Assembly: GCA_002423585.1 (NCBI GenBank)
Contig: DIWS01000016.1
Coordinates: 2,769 to 11,110, forward strand
DNA from: Actinobacteria bacterium UBA6100
Lineage (GTDB): Bacteria > Actinomycetota > Coriobacteriia > Anaerosomatales > Anaerosomataceae
Length of the DNA: 8,342 nt
Direction: 5' to 3'
The translations under genes and the position numbers were made by a program. Below, one piece after another: positions 1 to 5,824 of this stretch (positions within the stretch are counted from its first letter, which is position 1; every line of letters starts with the position of its first letter). The notes beneath the pieces are model-generated. The model was given only the letters and a program-made list of their open reading frames with translations. It made no database searches and was not told the origin of the DNA.

Positions 1-2
1 AG

Positions 3-71
3 GACTATGTGATCGCCACCTGGCCCACCATCTATCAGTTCGAGGGACCGGCGTTCTGGGTGGGGCAGTAG
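3..71 (+). CDS. C-terminal end of an unrecognised protein (5' truncated)
   Basis: An open frame enters from the left edge and ends at a TAG stop at 69-71. It encodes only 22 residues, beginning DYVIATWPTIYQ and ending in AFWVGQ. The tail is rich in aromatic residues and hydrophobic, which would suit the final strand of a compact extracytoplasmic or enzymatic domain, but nothing identifies a family. The frame reads to a stop just before a probable promoter for the next gene, as expected for the end of a real upstream gene on the same strand. In Gram-positives secA often precedes prfB, but this tail does not resemble the cysteine-rich metal-binding end of SecA. The coding call rests on frame and position alone. 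Confidence 0.45.
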   Translation, partial: DYVIATWPTIYQFEGPAFWVGQ

Positions 72-94
72 AGCGCGGCGGGCACATGCCTGCG

Positions 95-103
95 TGCTAC
101 AAT
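95..103 (+). promoter_or_regulatory. Probable extended -10 promoter for prfB operon
   Basis: TGCTACAAT has an extended -10 TG element at 95-96 followed by TACAAT at 98-103, one mismatch from the consensus TATAAT. No TTGACA-like -35 box is seen 16-18 bp upstream, which extended -10 promoters tolerate. It lies 24 bp after the upstream stop codon, and initiation about 7 nt downstream would give a short leader of roughly 38 nt before the prfB start. The very similar TGCTAGACT precedes ftsE at 4178-4186. Confidence 0.55.
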
Positions 104-147
104 CCGTCTGCCCGGGGCGGCTTTCGGGCGGCCCTTCCCACGGACGG

Positions 148-1266
148 ATGAGCATGATCGAAGACCGTAACACCGATGTCCAGGCGCTCCGCGAGCGCGT
201 GGCTCATATAGCCGAGTACCTGCATCTCGATGGCAAGCGTGCCGAGCTCGCCGAACTCGAGGCACGTACGACTGCACCTGACTTCTGGGACGATCAGTCG
301 CAGGCACAGCAGGTGATGGCGCAGGCGTCAGGCCTGCGTGACGAGATCGAGGGGTATGAATCGCTCGTAAGCGCGCTCGACGAGATCGAGGTAGCCAACG
401 AGCTTGCGGTCGCGGAGGGCGATGAGGAGCTCGGCGCTGAAACGGCCGCAGGCCTCAAGGATCTTACACGCGCCACGAACGATCTCGAGCTCGCCACGTG
501 GTTCACCGGCGAGTTCGATCACGGCGACGCGCTCGTCACCATCCTGCCGGGTCAGGGGGGGCTCGAGGCCCAGGACTGGGCCGAGATGCTCATGAAGATG
601 CTCATCAAGTACGCAGTCATACGGAAGTGGAAGGTCGACGTTCACGACTCACCCGCGGGTGTGGAACTCGGCATCGACCGCGCTGTCTTCACCGTCCACG
701 GTCGCAATGCGTACGGCATGCTCGCCTCGGAGAACGGCGTGCACCGGCTCGTGCGCATCAGCCCCACTGACGAGAAGAAGCGCCGCCAGACCACCTTCGC
801 GCGCGTGGAAGTGCTCCCGGTTCTTCCCGATAACGTGGTCGTGGAGATCCGCGACGAGGACATCCGCGTCGACGTGTACCGCTCAAGCGGCCCCGGCGGC
901 CAGAGCGTGAACACCACCGACTCGGCAGTACGCATAACCCACATGCCGAGCGGCCTCGTCGTCACCTGCCAGAACGAGAAGAGCCAGCTCAAGAACAAAG
1001 AGACCGCGATGAAGATCCTCCGCTCGCGCCTGTATGAACTCGAAGAGGCCAAGCGCCTGGCCGAGCTCGACGTGCTCAAGGGCGAGCGGCAGGAGATCTC
1101 GTTCGGCAGCCAGATCCGTAACTACGTGCTGTACCCGTACCAGATGGTGAAGGACGTGCGCACGGGCATCGAGACGGGCGACGTGAACGGCGTGCTCGAC
1201 GGCGATCTGGACGAGTTCGTCATCGGCTATCATCGCTGGCGTGTGTCCGAGGAGCAGGGCGCGTAG
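148..1266 (+). CDS. prfB: Peptide chain release factor 2 (RF2)
   Basis: RF2 recognises UGA and UAA stop codons in the ribosomal A site and triggers peptide release. The protein is 372 residues, the usual length. Residues about 10-120 form the helical N-terminal domain. The catalytic GGQ is at 250-252 within SSGPGGQSVN, and the family signature GVHRLVRIS is just upstream of the recognition loop. The start at 148 is chosen because it puts GGQ at 250-252 and the recognition tripeptide at 205-207, as in E. coli RF2; ATG 154 is possible and gives 370 residues. No good Shine-Dalgarno lies before either. Two oddities: the tripeptide is Ser-Pro-Thr rather than Ser-Pro-Phe, and codons 25-26 (CTG CAT, 220-225) occupy the place where many prfB genes carry the CTT TGA C frameshift, so the frame is continuous. 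Its own stop is TAG. The YitT gene follows after 18 nt. Confidence 0.96.
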   Translation: MSMIEDRNTDVQALRERVAHIAEYLHLDGKRAELAELEARTTAPDFWDDQSQAQQVMAQASGLRDEIEGYESLVSALDEIEVANELAVAEGDEELGAETAAGLKDLTRATNDLELATWFTGEFDHGDALVTILPGQGGLEAQDWAEMLMKMLIKYAVIRKWKVDVHDSPAGVELGIDRAVFTVHGRNAYGMLASENGVHRLVRISPTDEKKRRQTTFARVEVLPVLPDNVVVEIRDEDIRVDVYRSSGPGGQSVNTTDSAVRITHMPSGLVVTCQNEKSQLKNKETAMKILRSRLYELEEAKRLAELDVLKGERQEISFGSQIRNYVLYPYQMVKDVRTGIETGDVNGVLDGDLDEFVIGYHRWRVSEEQGA

Positions 1267-1271
1267 TACCC

Positions 1272-1278
1272 AAGGAGG
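1272..1278 (+). promoter_or_regulatory. Shine-Dalgarno site of the YitT-family gene
   Basis: AAGGAGG is a near-perfect ribosome binding site 6 nt before the GTG at 1285. It decides for that GTG over the internal ATG codons, and it lies in the 18-nt gap after the prfB stop. Confidence 0.8.
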
Positions 1279-1284
1279 CTGGGA

Positions 1285-2205
1285 GTGGCGGCAGAGGTGA
1301 GACGAGCGCTGTCCAGGGCCACGCCTTCGGCGGTACTCCAGAGCAGACGTGTGCGCGACTACGCGCTCATGACCGTCGGCATCCTCGTCACCGCATGGGG
1401 GCTCGACGCGTTCCTCATCCCCAACAAGCTTGCCGCCGGTGGTGTCTCGGGTCTGGCCACCGTCTTCTACTACCTCTTCCAGGACAAGTTCGGCATCAGC
1501 GTGCCCATCGGTATGCAGATGCTCGTGATGAACGGCATCCTGCTGGTGATCGGCGTGTCGCTCAGAGGGTGGCGCTACGGTGCCAGGACCGTGTACGGCA
1601 TGGTGGCGCTGTCGGTGGCCGTCGACGTGCTTGCGCCGTTCACGCCGCACCTTGCCGCCGATGACCGGCTGCTCGCCGTGCTTTACGGCGGTGTGGTCAC
1701 CGGCATCGGTATGGGGCTCGTGTTCAAGGCACGCGGCAACACGGGCGGTACCGATGTCGTGGCGCAGCTCCTGGTGGAGAGGGTCAATCTCGGCATCGGA
1801 CAGTTGATGCTTCTCGCCGATGCGGTGGTGACGCTCGTGGCCGCGATCGTACTCGGCCCGGACCTGGCGCTGTACGGCGCGGTTGCGGTGTTCGTCATGG
1901 GCGCGGTCATCGATGTGGTGCAGGAGGGCCTCTCGGTGGAGAAGGCCGCCTTCATCATCTGCGACGAGCCGGGCAGGGTGGCCGATGCCGTGCTCCATCA
2001 GTTGGGTCGCGGCGCCACAGGTATCATGGCACGGGGCCTGTACTCAGCCGAGCCTCGCGAGATGGTGTTCACCGTGGTCTCACGGCGCGAGATCGACGCG
2101 CTCAAGGCACTCGTGCATGCCGTGGATCCGAAGGCGTTCGTCGTTATCGCCGACGTGCATGAGGCACTCGGCGAGGGTTTCAAAGAGATCGGAGCGGATC
2201 TATGA
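1285..2205 (+). CDS. YitT-family (DUF161/DUF2179) membrane protein
   Basis: A 306-residue integral membrane protein of the YitT family, whose members (for example B. subtilis YitT and YvjA) have no firmly established transport or enzymatic role. It starts at GTG with a strong Shine-Dalgarno. After a basic 25-residue N-terminus, hydrophobic segments lie at about 27-46, 73-92, 100-119, 129-147 and 173-212 (the last probably two helices). Family hallmarks are FLIPNKLAAGGVSGLA (43-58) and ARGNTGGTDVVAQLL (149-163). From about 218 to 300 is a soluble alpha/beta domain of the DUF2179 type, ending in the typical ALGEGF. The large number of basic residues at the N-terminus suggests a cytoplasmic N-terminus, by the positive-inside rule. 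Its stop overlaps the start of the transketolase N gene in ATGA at 2202-2205, so translation is probably coupled. The family call is firm; the function is unknown. Confidence 0.9.
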   Translation: MAAEVRRALSRATPSAVLQSRRVRDYALMTVGILVTAWGLDAFLIPNKLAAGGVSGLATVFYYLFQDKFGISVPIGMQMLVMNGILLVIGVSLRGWRYGARTVYGMVALSVAVDVLAPFTPHLAADDRLLAVLYGGVVTGIGMGLVFKARGNTGGTDVVAQLLVERVNLGIGQLMLLADAVVTLVAAIVLGPDLALYGAVAVFVMGAVIDVVQEGLSVEKAAFIICDEPGRVADAVLHQLGRGATGIMARGLYSAEPREMVFTVVSRREIDALKALVHAVDPKAFVVIADVHEALGEGFKEIGADL

Positions 2206-3110
2206 CGCACGCTGCCCGGTTGGCGTCCATCGAGGCGCACGCCGCCCGGATGCGGTACGACATCATCGAGATGATCGCCGAGGCCGGAAGCGGTCACCCC
2301 GGCGGGTCGCTCTCGGCGACCGATATCGTCGCCACTCTGTACTGGGGCGTCATGCGGCATGATCCGGCTGACCCGACGTGGTCCGGCCGCGACCGTTTCG
2401 TGCTCTCCAAGGGTCATGCGGCCCCCGTGCTCTACGCGGCGCTCGCAAGCGCCGGCTACTTCGGCCGCGACCATCTGAAGACGCTGCGCAAACTCGGCAG
2501 CATCCTGCAGGGGCATCCCGACTGCATGAAGTGCGCGGGCGTCGAGGTCTCCACCGGTTCGCTCGGCCAGGGGCTCGCCATAGCCAACGGTCTGGCGCTG
2601 GCGCTCAGGATGGATGCCGACCCGGCGCGCGTGTTCTGCCTGATGGGCGATGGCGAGCTTCAGGAAGGTTCGGTGTGGGAGGCCGCGATGTTCGCCGCCC
2701 ATCACCGGCTCGACAACGTCACGGTCATCATCGACCACAACGGGCTCCAGATCGACGGCGCGTGCGATAGCGTGCTGTGCCTGGGGGGCGTGGCCGAGAA
2801 GCTCGACGCGTTCGGCTTCGAGGTGCGCGAGGTGGGCGGACACGAGGTAGAGGACCTGCTGAAGGCACTCACCGACCCGCCGCTGATCGAGGGCGTGCCC
2901 GTGGCTGTTGTCGCCTACACCATCAAAGGCAAGGGCGTCTCGTTCATGGAGGGCGACGCAGGCTGGCACGGCAAGGCGCCCAACGCCGAGCAGACGGCCG
3001 CGGCGCTTGCGGAACTCGGCGCTGCGCTCGCATCCGCCGGGGGCGAGATGGAGACTGCAGTCGGCTCGCTCCTCACCGAAGACCCGTCGTCCGAAGGGGG
3101 CTCCCGATGA
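2202..3110 (+). CDS. Transketolase, N-terminal (ThDP pyrophosphate-binding) subunit
   Basis: A 302-residue subunit of a two-gene transketolase, which moves two-carbon ketol units between sugar phosphates in the non-oxidative pentose phosphate pathway in the cytoplasm. Visible motifs in order are GSGHPGGSLS (29-38, with conserved His32), LSKGHAAP (68-75, with His72), VEVSTGSLGQG (114-124), and the thiamine diphosphate motif GDGELQEG (149-156) running to Asn180, giving Asp150 and Asn180 as Mg2+ ligands. The conserved GWHGKAPN stands near the C-terminus. The start ATG overlaps the previous stop, with GGAG at 2191-2194 seven nt upstream. The protein ends where the pyrimidine-binding domain would begin; that domain is the next gene, in another frame, as in split transketolases of many anaerobes and archaea, so this is a natural subunit and not a frameshift. 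A CMKC pair (Cys108, Cys111) is unusual. One alternative is a dedicated role in an aromatic or C5/C7 sugar route. Confidence 0.93.
   Translation: MTHAARLASIEAHAARMRYDIIEMIAEAGSGHPGGSLSATDIVATLYWGVMRHDPADPTWSGRDRFVLSKGHAAPVLYAALASAGYFGRDHLKTLRKLGSILQGHPDCMKCAGVEVSTGSLGQGLAIANGLALALRMDADPARVFCLMGDGELQEGSVWEAAMFAAHHRLDNVTVIIDHNGLQIDGACDSVLCLGGVAEKLDAFGFEVREVGGHEVEDLLKALTDPPLIEGVPVAVVAYTIKGKGVSFMEGDAGWHGKAPNAEQTAAALAELGAALASAGGEMETAVGSLLTEDPSSEGGSR
3093..3100 (+). promoter_or_regulatory. Shine-Dalgarno site of the transketolase C-terminal subunit
   Basis: GAAGGGGG ends 6 nt before ATG 3107, inside the 3' end of the preceding gene. It fixes the start of the second subunit at 3107, although the same frame stays open upstream to 2777. 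A start further up would place translation over the ThDP domain of the other subunit in the wrong frame. Confidence 0.6.
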
Positions 3111-4048
3111 GCGAGAAGCGCGCGACGCGCGAAGCGCTCGGCGAGACCCTCGTCGAGCTCGTGAACGAAGGCGTCGACGTGGTGGCGGTCGACGCGGACC
3201 TTTCCGGCTCCACCACCACCGCCAAGCTCGGCAAGGCGCACCCCGAGCGGTTGTTCAACGTGGGTATCGCCGAGCAGAACATGATCGGCACGGCGGCGGG
3301 CCTCGCGGTGGGCGGCAAGATCGCGTTCACCGGCAGCTTCGCCGTGTTCGCCACCGGGCGCGCCTACGACCAGGTGCGCAACACCGTCTGCTACTCGGGC
3401 CTTGATGTGAAGCTCACACCCACGCATGCGGGCATCACGGTGGGACCCGACGGCGGCAGCCATCAGATGCTCGAGGACATCGCGCTCATGCGTGTGCTGC
3501 CCGGCATGCGCGTGCTCGTGCCCGCAGACTACATCGCCGCCAAAGCCGCCATCCGCCTGGCCGCCGCCACGCCGGGGCCGTTCTACATCAGGCTCGGCCG
3601 CGCGGCCGTGCCGGTCATCTACGACGATGACTACACCTTCGAGCTCGGCCAAGCGCGCGTGCTCCGCGAGGGCGTGCACGTGACGCTCGCTGCGTGCGGC
3701 GTGATGGTCGAGCAGGCGCTCGCCGCCGCCGATGCGCTTGAACTCGACGGTATCCACGCCGAGGTGCTCGACATCTCCACCATCAAGCCGCTTCCCACCG
3801 AGGCGATCATCGCTTCGGCCCGCAAGACCGGCGCGGTGGTGACGTGCGAGGAGCATTCGATCATAGGCGGGCTGGGCTCGGCAGTGGCCGAGGCGCTTGG
3901 CGAGATGTCACCAACACCGCTCGCGCGAGTGGGCGTGCGCGACGTCTTCGGCACGTCGGGTGAACCGGCCGAACTCATGGAGCACTTCGGCCTGAGCGCC
4001 CCGCACATCGCCGGGGCCGCCCGGAAGCTGCTGGAGCAGCGCCGCTGA
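3107..4048 (+). CDS. Transketolase, C-terminal (pyrimidine-binding) subunit
   Basis: A 313-residue partner of the preceding subunit; the two should form an alpha2beta2 enzyme with ThDP at their interface. It carries the pyrimidine-binding domain (about 5-170) and the transketolase C-terminal domain (about 185-305). The catalytic Glu56 in NVGIAEQNM (51-59) is the residue that hydrogen-bonds the ThDP aminopyrimidine. FAVFATGRAYDQVRN and the GPDGGSHQ followed by LEDIALMR are typical of transketolase rather than of the pyruvate dehydrogenase beta subunit. FYIRLGR matches the usual substrate phosphate-binding region. The start overlaps the previous stop in ATGA (3107-3110). A DXS-type synthase or a dihydroxyacetone synthase is less likely, given the split architecture and motifs. 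The gene ends with TGA, and no hairpin with a T-tract follows, so its terminator is not apparent. Confidence 0.93.
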   Translation: MSEKRATREALGETLVELVNEGVDVVAVDADLSGSTTTAKLGKAHPERLFNVGIAEQNMIGTAAGLAVGGKIAFTGSFAVFATGRAYDQVRNTVCYSGLDVKLTPTHAGITVGPDGGSHQMLEDIALMRVLPGMRVLVPADYIAAKAAIRLAAATPGPFYIRLGRAAVPVIYDDDYTFELGQARVLREGVHVTLAACGVMVEQALAAADALELDGIHAEVLDISTIKPLPTEAIIASARKTGAVVTCEEHSIIGGLGSAVAEALGEMSPTPLARVGVRDVFGTSGEPAELMEHFGLSAPHIAGAARKLLEQRR

Positions 4049-4177
4049 CCGCCCCGATTCGGCACAAGACGTGCTGACCGGATCCCGGAGACGCTACGGC
4101 GCGCCGGCGCCAGTCATCGGCCATGCGTGGAGATTCGGTGACGGACGGTGTCCGGGAGCGTCTGAGCGGGTGCATTC

Positions 4178-4186
4178 TGCTAGACT
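4178..4186 (+). promoter_or_regulatory. Probable extended -10 promoter for ftsE-ftsX-S41 operon
   Basis: TGCTAGACT combines an extended -10 TG (4178-4179) with TAGACT (4181-4186). It lies in the 173-nt spacer after the transketolase genes and 36 bp before the ftsE start at 4222, implying a leader of roughly 30 nt. No convincing -35 box is found at the right distance. The rest of the spacer (4049-4177) contains short GC-rich inverted repeats but no gene. Confidence 0.45.
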
Positions 4187-4211
4187 ATCGCGGGAATCGT
4201 CGCACAGATAT

Positions 4212-4215
4212 GGAG
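4212..4215 (+). promoter_or_regulatory. Shine-Dalgarno site that decides the ftsE start
   Basis: GGAG lies 6 nt before ATG 4222. It favours 4222 over the upstream in-frame ATG 4210, which would be inside the site, and over ATG 4231. The frame is open back to 4123, but that part overlaps the promoter. Confidence 0.6.
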
Positions 4216-4221
4216 CACCCC

Positions 4222-4911
4222 ATGATCTCAATGCGGAACGTCAGCAAGATCTACGTTCCGAACAAACCCCCGGCACTCGACGACTGCAACGTCGAGATAG
4301 AACAGGGTGAGTTCGTCTTCCTCGTGGGCCCCTCGGGCTCCGGCAAGTCCACCTTCATCAGGCTGCTGCTGCGTGAGCTCCTGCCCTCCAGGGGGCAGGT
4401 CGTCGTGGCGGGCCAGGACCTCACGAAGATGAAGAGCTGGAAGGTGCCGTACCTGCGCCGCAACATCGGCTGCGTCTTCCAGGACTTCAAGCTCCTGCCG
4501 AACAAGACCACGTACGAGAACATCGCATTCGCCCTCGAGGTCATCGGCCGCAGCAAGCACGTCGTGCGCACGCAGGTGCCCGAGGTGCTGCGCCTGGTGG
4601 GTCTCGAGGAGAAGATGGAGAGCTATCCCGACGAGCTCTCCGGCGGCGAGCAGCAGCGCGTATCGATCGCGCGTGCGTTCGTGAACCGCCCGCCGCTCCT
4701 GCTGGCCGATGAGCCCACCGGTAACCTCGACCCGGCGACATCGCTCGGCATCATGAGCCTGCTGAACCGCATCAACAAGACCGGCACCACGGTGCTGGTG
4801 GCCACGCACGATCGAGAGATGGTCGACTCCATGCGCAAGCGCGTCATCGCGCTTGAGGGTGGCAAGGTCGTCCGTGACCAGGACCGAGGTGTCTACGGCT
4901 ATGGCGATTAA
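4222..4911 (+). CDS. ftsE: Cell division ATP-binding protein FtsE
   Basis: A 229-residue cytoplasmic ABC ATPase that pairs with FtsX. ATP hydrolysis by FtsE drives FtsX conformational changes that switch on peptidoglycan hydrolases during division or wall growth. All ABC motifs are intact: Walker A GPSGSGKST (36-44), Q-loop Gln87 in VFQDFKLLP, signature LSGGEQQR (139-146), Walker B LLLADEPTGNLD (159-170) with catalytic Glu164, and the switch His196 in ATHD. The VFQDFKLL stretch, followed by a TTYENIAF motif, is characteristic of FtsE rather than of LolD or MacB transporters. The length matches the family. The downstream partner ftsX overlaps by 11 nt, which points to coupled translation and 1:1 production. 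A second in-frame ATG at 4210 would add four residues. Confidence 0.96.
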   Translation: MISMRNVSKIYVPNKPPALDDCNVEIEQGEFVFLVGPSGSGKSTFIRLLLRELLPSRGQVVVAGQDLTKMKSWKVPYLRRNIGCVFQDFKLLPNKTTYENIAFALEVIGRSKHVVRTQVPEVLRLVGLEEKMESYPDELSGGEQQRVSIARAFVNRPPLLLADEPTGNLDPATSLGIMSLLNRINKTGTTVLVATHDREMVDSMRKRVIALEGGKVVRDQDRGVYGYGD

Positions 4912-5818
4912 CTTCGGCTACTTTGCCAAAGAGTCCGTCACCAGCTTCAAGCGAAACTGGGTGATGAGCCTCGGCGCCATCATCACGATCTACCTGTCGC
5001 TGCTGCTGGTCGGCGTGTCCGTGGGCTCGGGCTTCCTGCTCGGACAGGTCGTGCAGTCGGTGGAGGAGAAGGTCTCCATCCGTGTGTATCTGAAAGATGG
5101 CGCCGCCACCGAAGATGTGGACGCTCTCCAGCAGCAACTGCTCGCCAACCCCGAGGTGGCGACCGTCACCTACACCTCGAAGGAACAGGCGCTCGAGGAC
5201 TTCAAGAACACGATGGTGGCGGACAGCCCCGAGATCGTGGAGCAGCTCGAGGGCAACCCGCTCCCGGCATCGCTCGACGTCGACCTGAAGGATCCGCGCA
5301 ACGTCATGATCGTGGTCGACGCCATCAAGGCGAGCCCGTCGTTCGCAGCCGTCGCCGACCGTCCGGACGATCCGGAGAAGTCGCTCAAGTACGGCCAGCA
5401 GATCGTCAACCAGCTCTTCGCCTTCACGTCGATCCTGCGCACCGTGAGTCTCGTGTTCGTGGCGCTCCTCGGCGTGATCAGTCTGATCTTCATCAACAAC
5501 GCGATCCGGCTCGCGATCTACGCCCGACGCAAGGAGATCGGCATCATGCGCCTCGTTGGTGCGTCCAACTGGTTCATCCGCACGCCGTTTCTGATGGAGG
5601 GCGTGATCCAGAGCCTCATCGGTGCTGCGCTTGCCATCGGATCGCTGGCGCTGGTGTGGCTCTACGTGCTGCCTGCCGCCAAGGAGTCGCTGCCGTTCCT
5701 GCCGCTCACGCTCACCGGCGCCGCTGCTGCGCAGGTGTCGTTCATCTTGGTAGCAGCCGGCATCGTGATCGGTCTCATCGGCTCCGGCCTCGCCATGAGG
5801 CGTTATCTTAAGGTCTGA
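4901..5818 (+). CDS. ftsX: Cell division protein FtsX (ABC permease-like)
   Basis: A 305-residue inner membrane partner of FtsE. The layout is that of FtsX: a cytoplasmic N-terminus with the family-typical GYFAKESVTSFKRNW (6-20), TM1 at about 22-45, an extracytoplasmic domain at about 46-178 that would contact a wall hydrolase or its activator, then TM2 (about 182-203), TM3 (about 229-252) and TM4 (about 275-298). The cytoplasmic loop ARRKEIGIMRLVGAS after TM2 is the conserved coupling region that contacts the ATPase in this permease family. The start chosen is ATG 4901, with GAGGT at 4886-4890; GTG 4889 is an alternative adding four residues. It does not transport a known solute. The S41 protease gene starts 6 nt after the stop. 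Confidence 0.95.
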   Translation: MAINFGYFAKESVTSFKRNWVMSLGAIITIYLSLLLVGVSVGSGFLLGQVVQSVEEKVSIRVYLKDGAATEDVDALQQQLLANPEVATVTYTSKEQALEDFKNTMVADSPEIVEQLEGNPLPASLDVDLKDPRNVMIVVDAIKASPSFAAVADRPDDPEKSLKYGQQIVNQLFAFTSILRTVSLVFVALLGVISLIFINNAIRLAIYARRKEIGIMRLVGASNWFIRTPFLMEGVIQSLIGAALAIGSLALVWLYVLPAAKESLPFLPLTLTGAAAAQVSFILVAAGIVIGLIGSGLAMRRYLKV

Positions 5819-5824
5819 TCCTCA

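Noticed and set aside
94..147. prfB start at ATG 94
   Set aside because: This codon overlaps the probable -10 element, and the added residues have no counterpart in RF2 proteins. Starting at 148 aligns GGQ with residues 250-252.
104..147. Hairpin CCGTCTG with CGGACGG next to the prfB start as a translational switch
   Set aside because: The left arm lies mostly before the expected transcription start near 110, so it would not be in the RNA. It also contains a G-T wobble.
883..1998. Minus-strand open frame of 371 codons across the prfB and yitT junction
   Set aside because: It is antisense to two well-identified genes and its product is His/Arg/Asp-rich without family motifs.
2777..3106. Upstream extension of the transketolase C-terminal frame, which could suggest a fused or frameshifted transketolase
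   Set aside because: The extension encodes Arg/Gly-rich nonsense over the ThDP domain of the other gene. The ATGA overlap and ribosome binding site show two natural subunits.
1998..3856. Minus-strand open frames of 323 and 313 codons opposite yitT and the transketolase genes
   Set aside because: They are mirror frames of strongly conserved + strand coding sequence, with low-complexity His/Ala/Gly/Arg products.
4098..4111. GGCGC/GCGCC hairpin as terminator of the transketolase operon
   Set aside because: The stem is only 5 bp and no T-tract follows. Such palindromes are frequent at this GC content.
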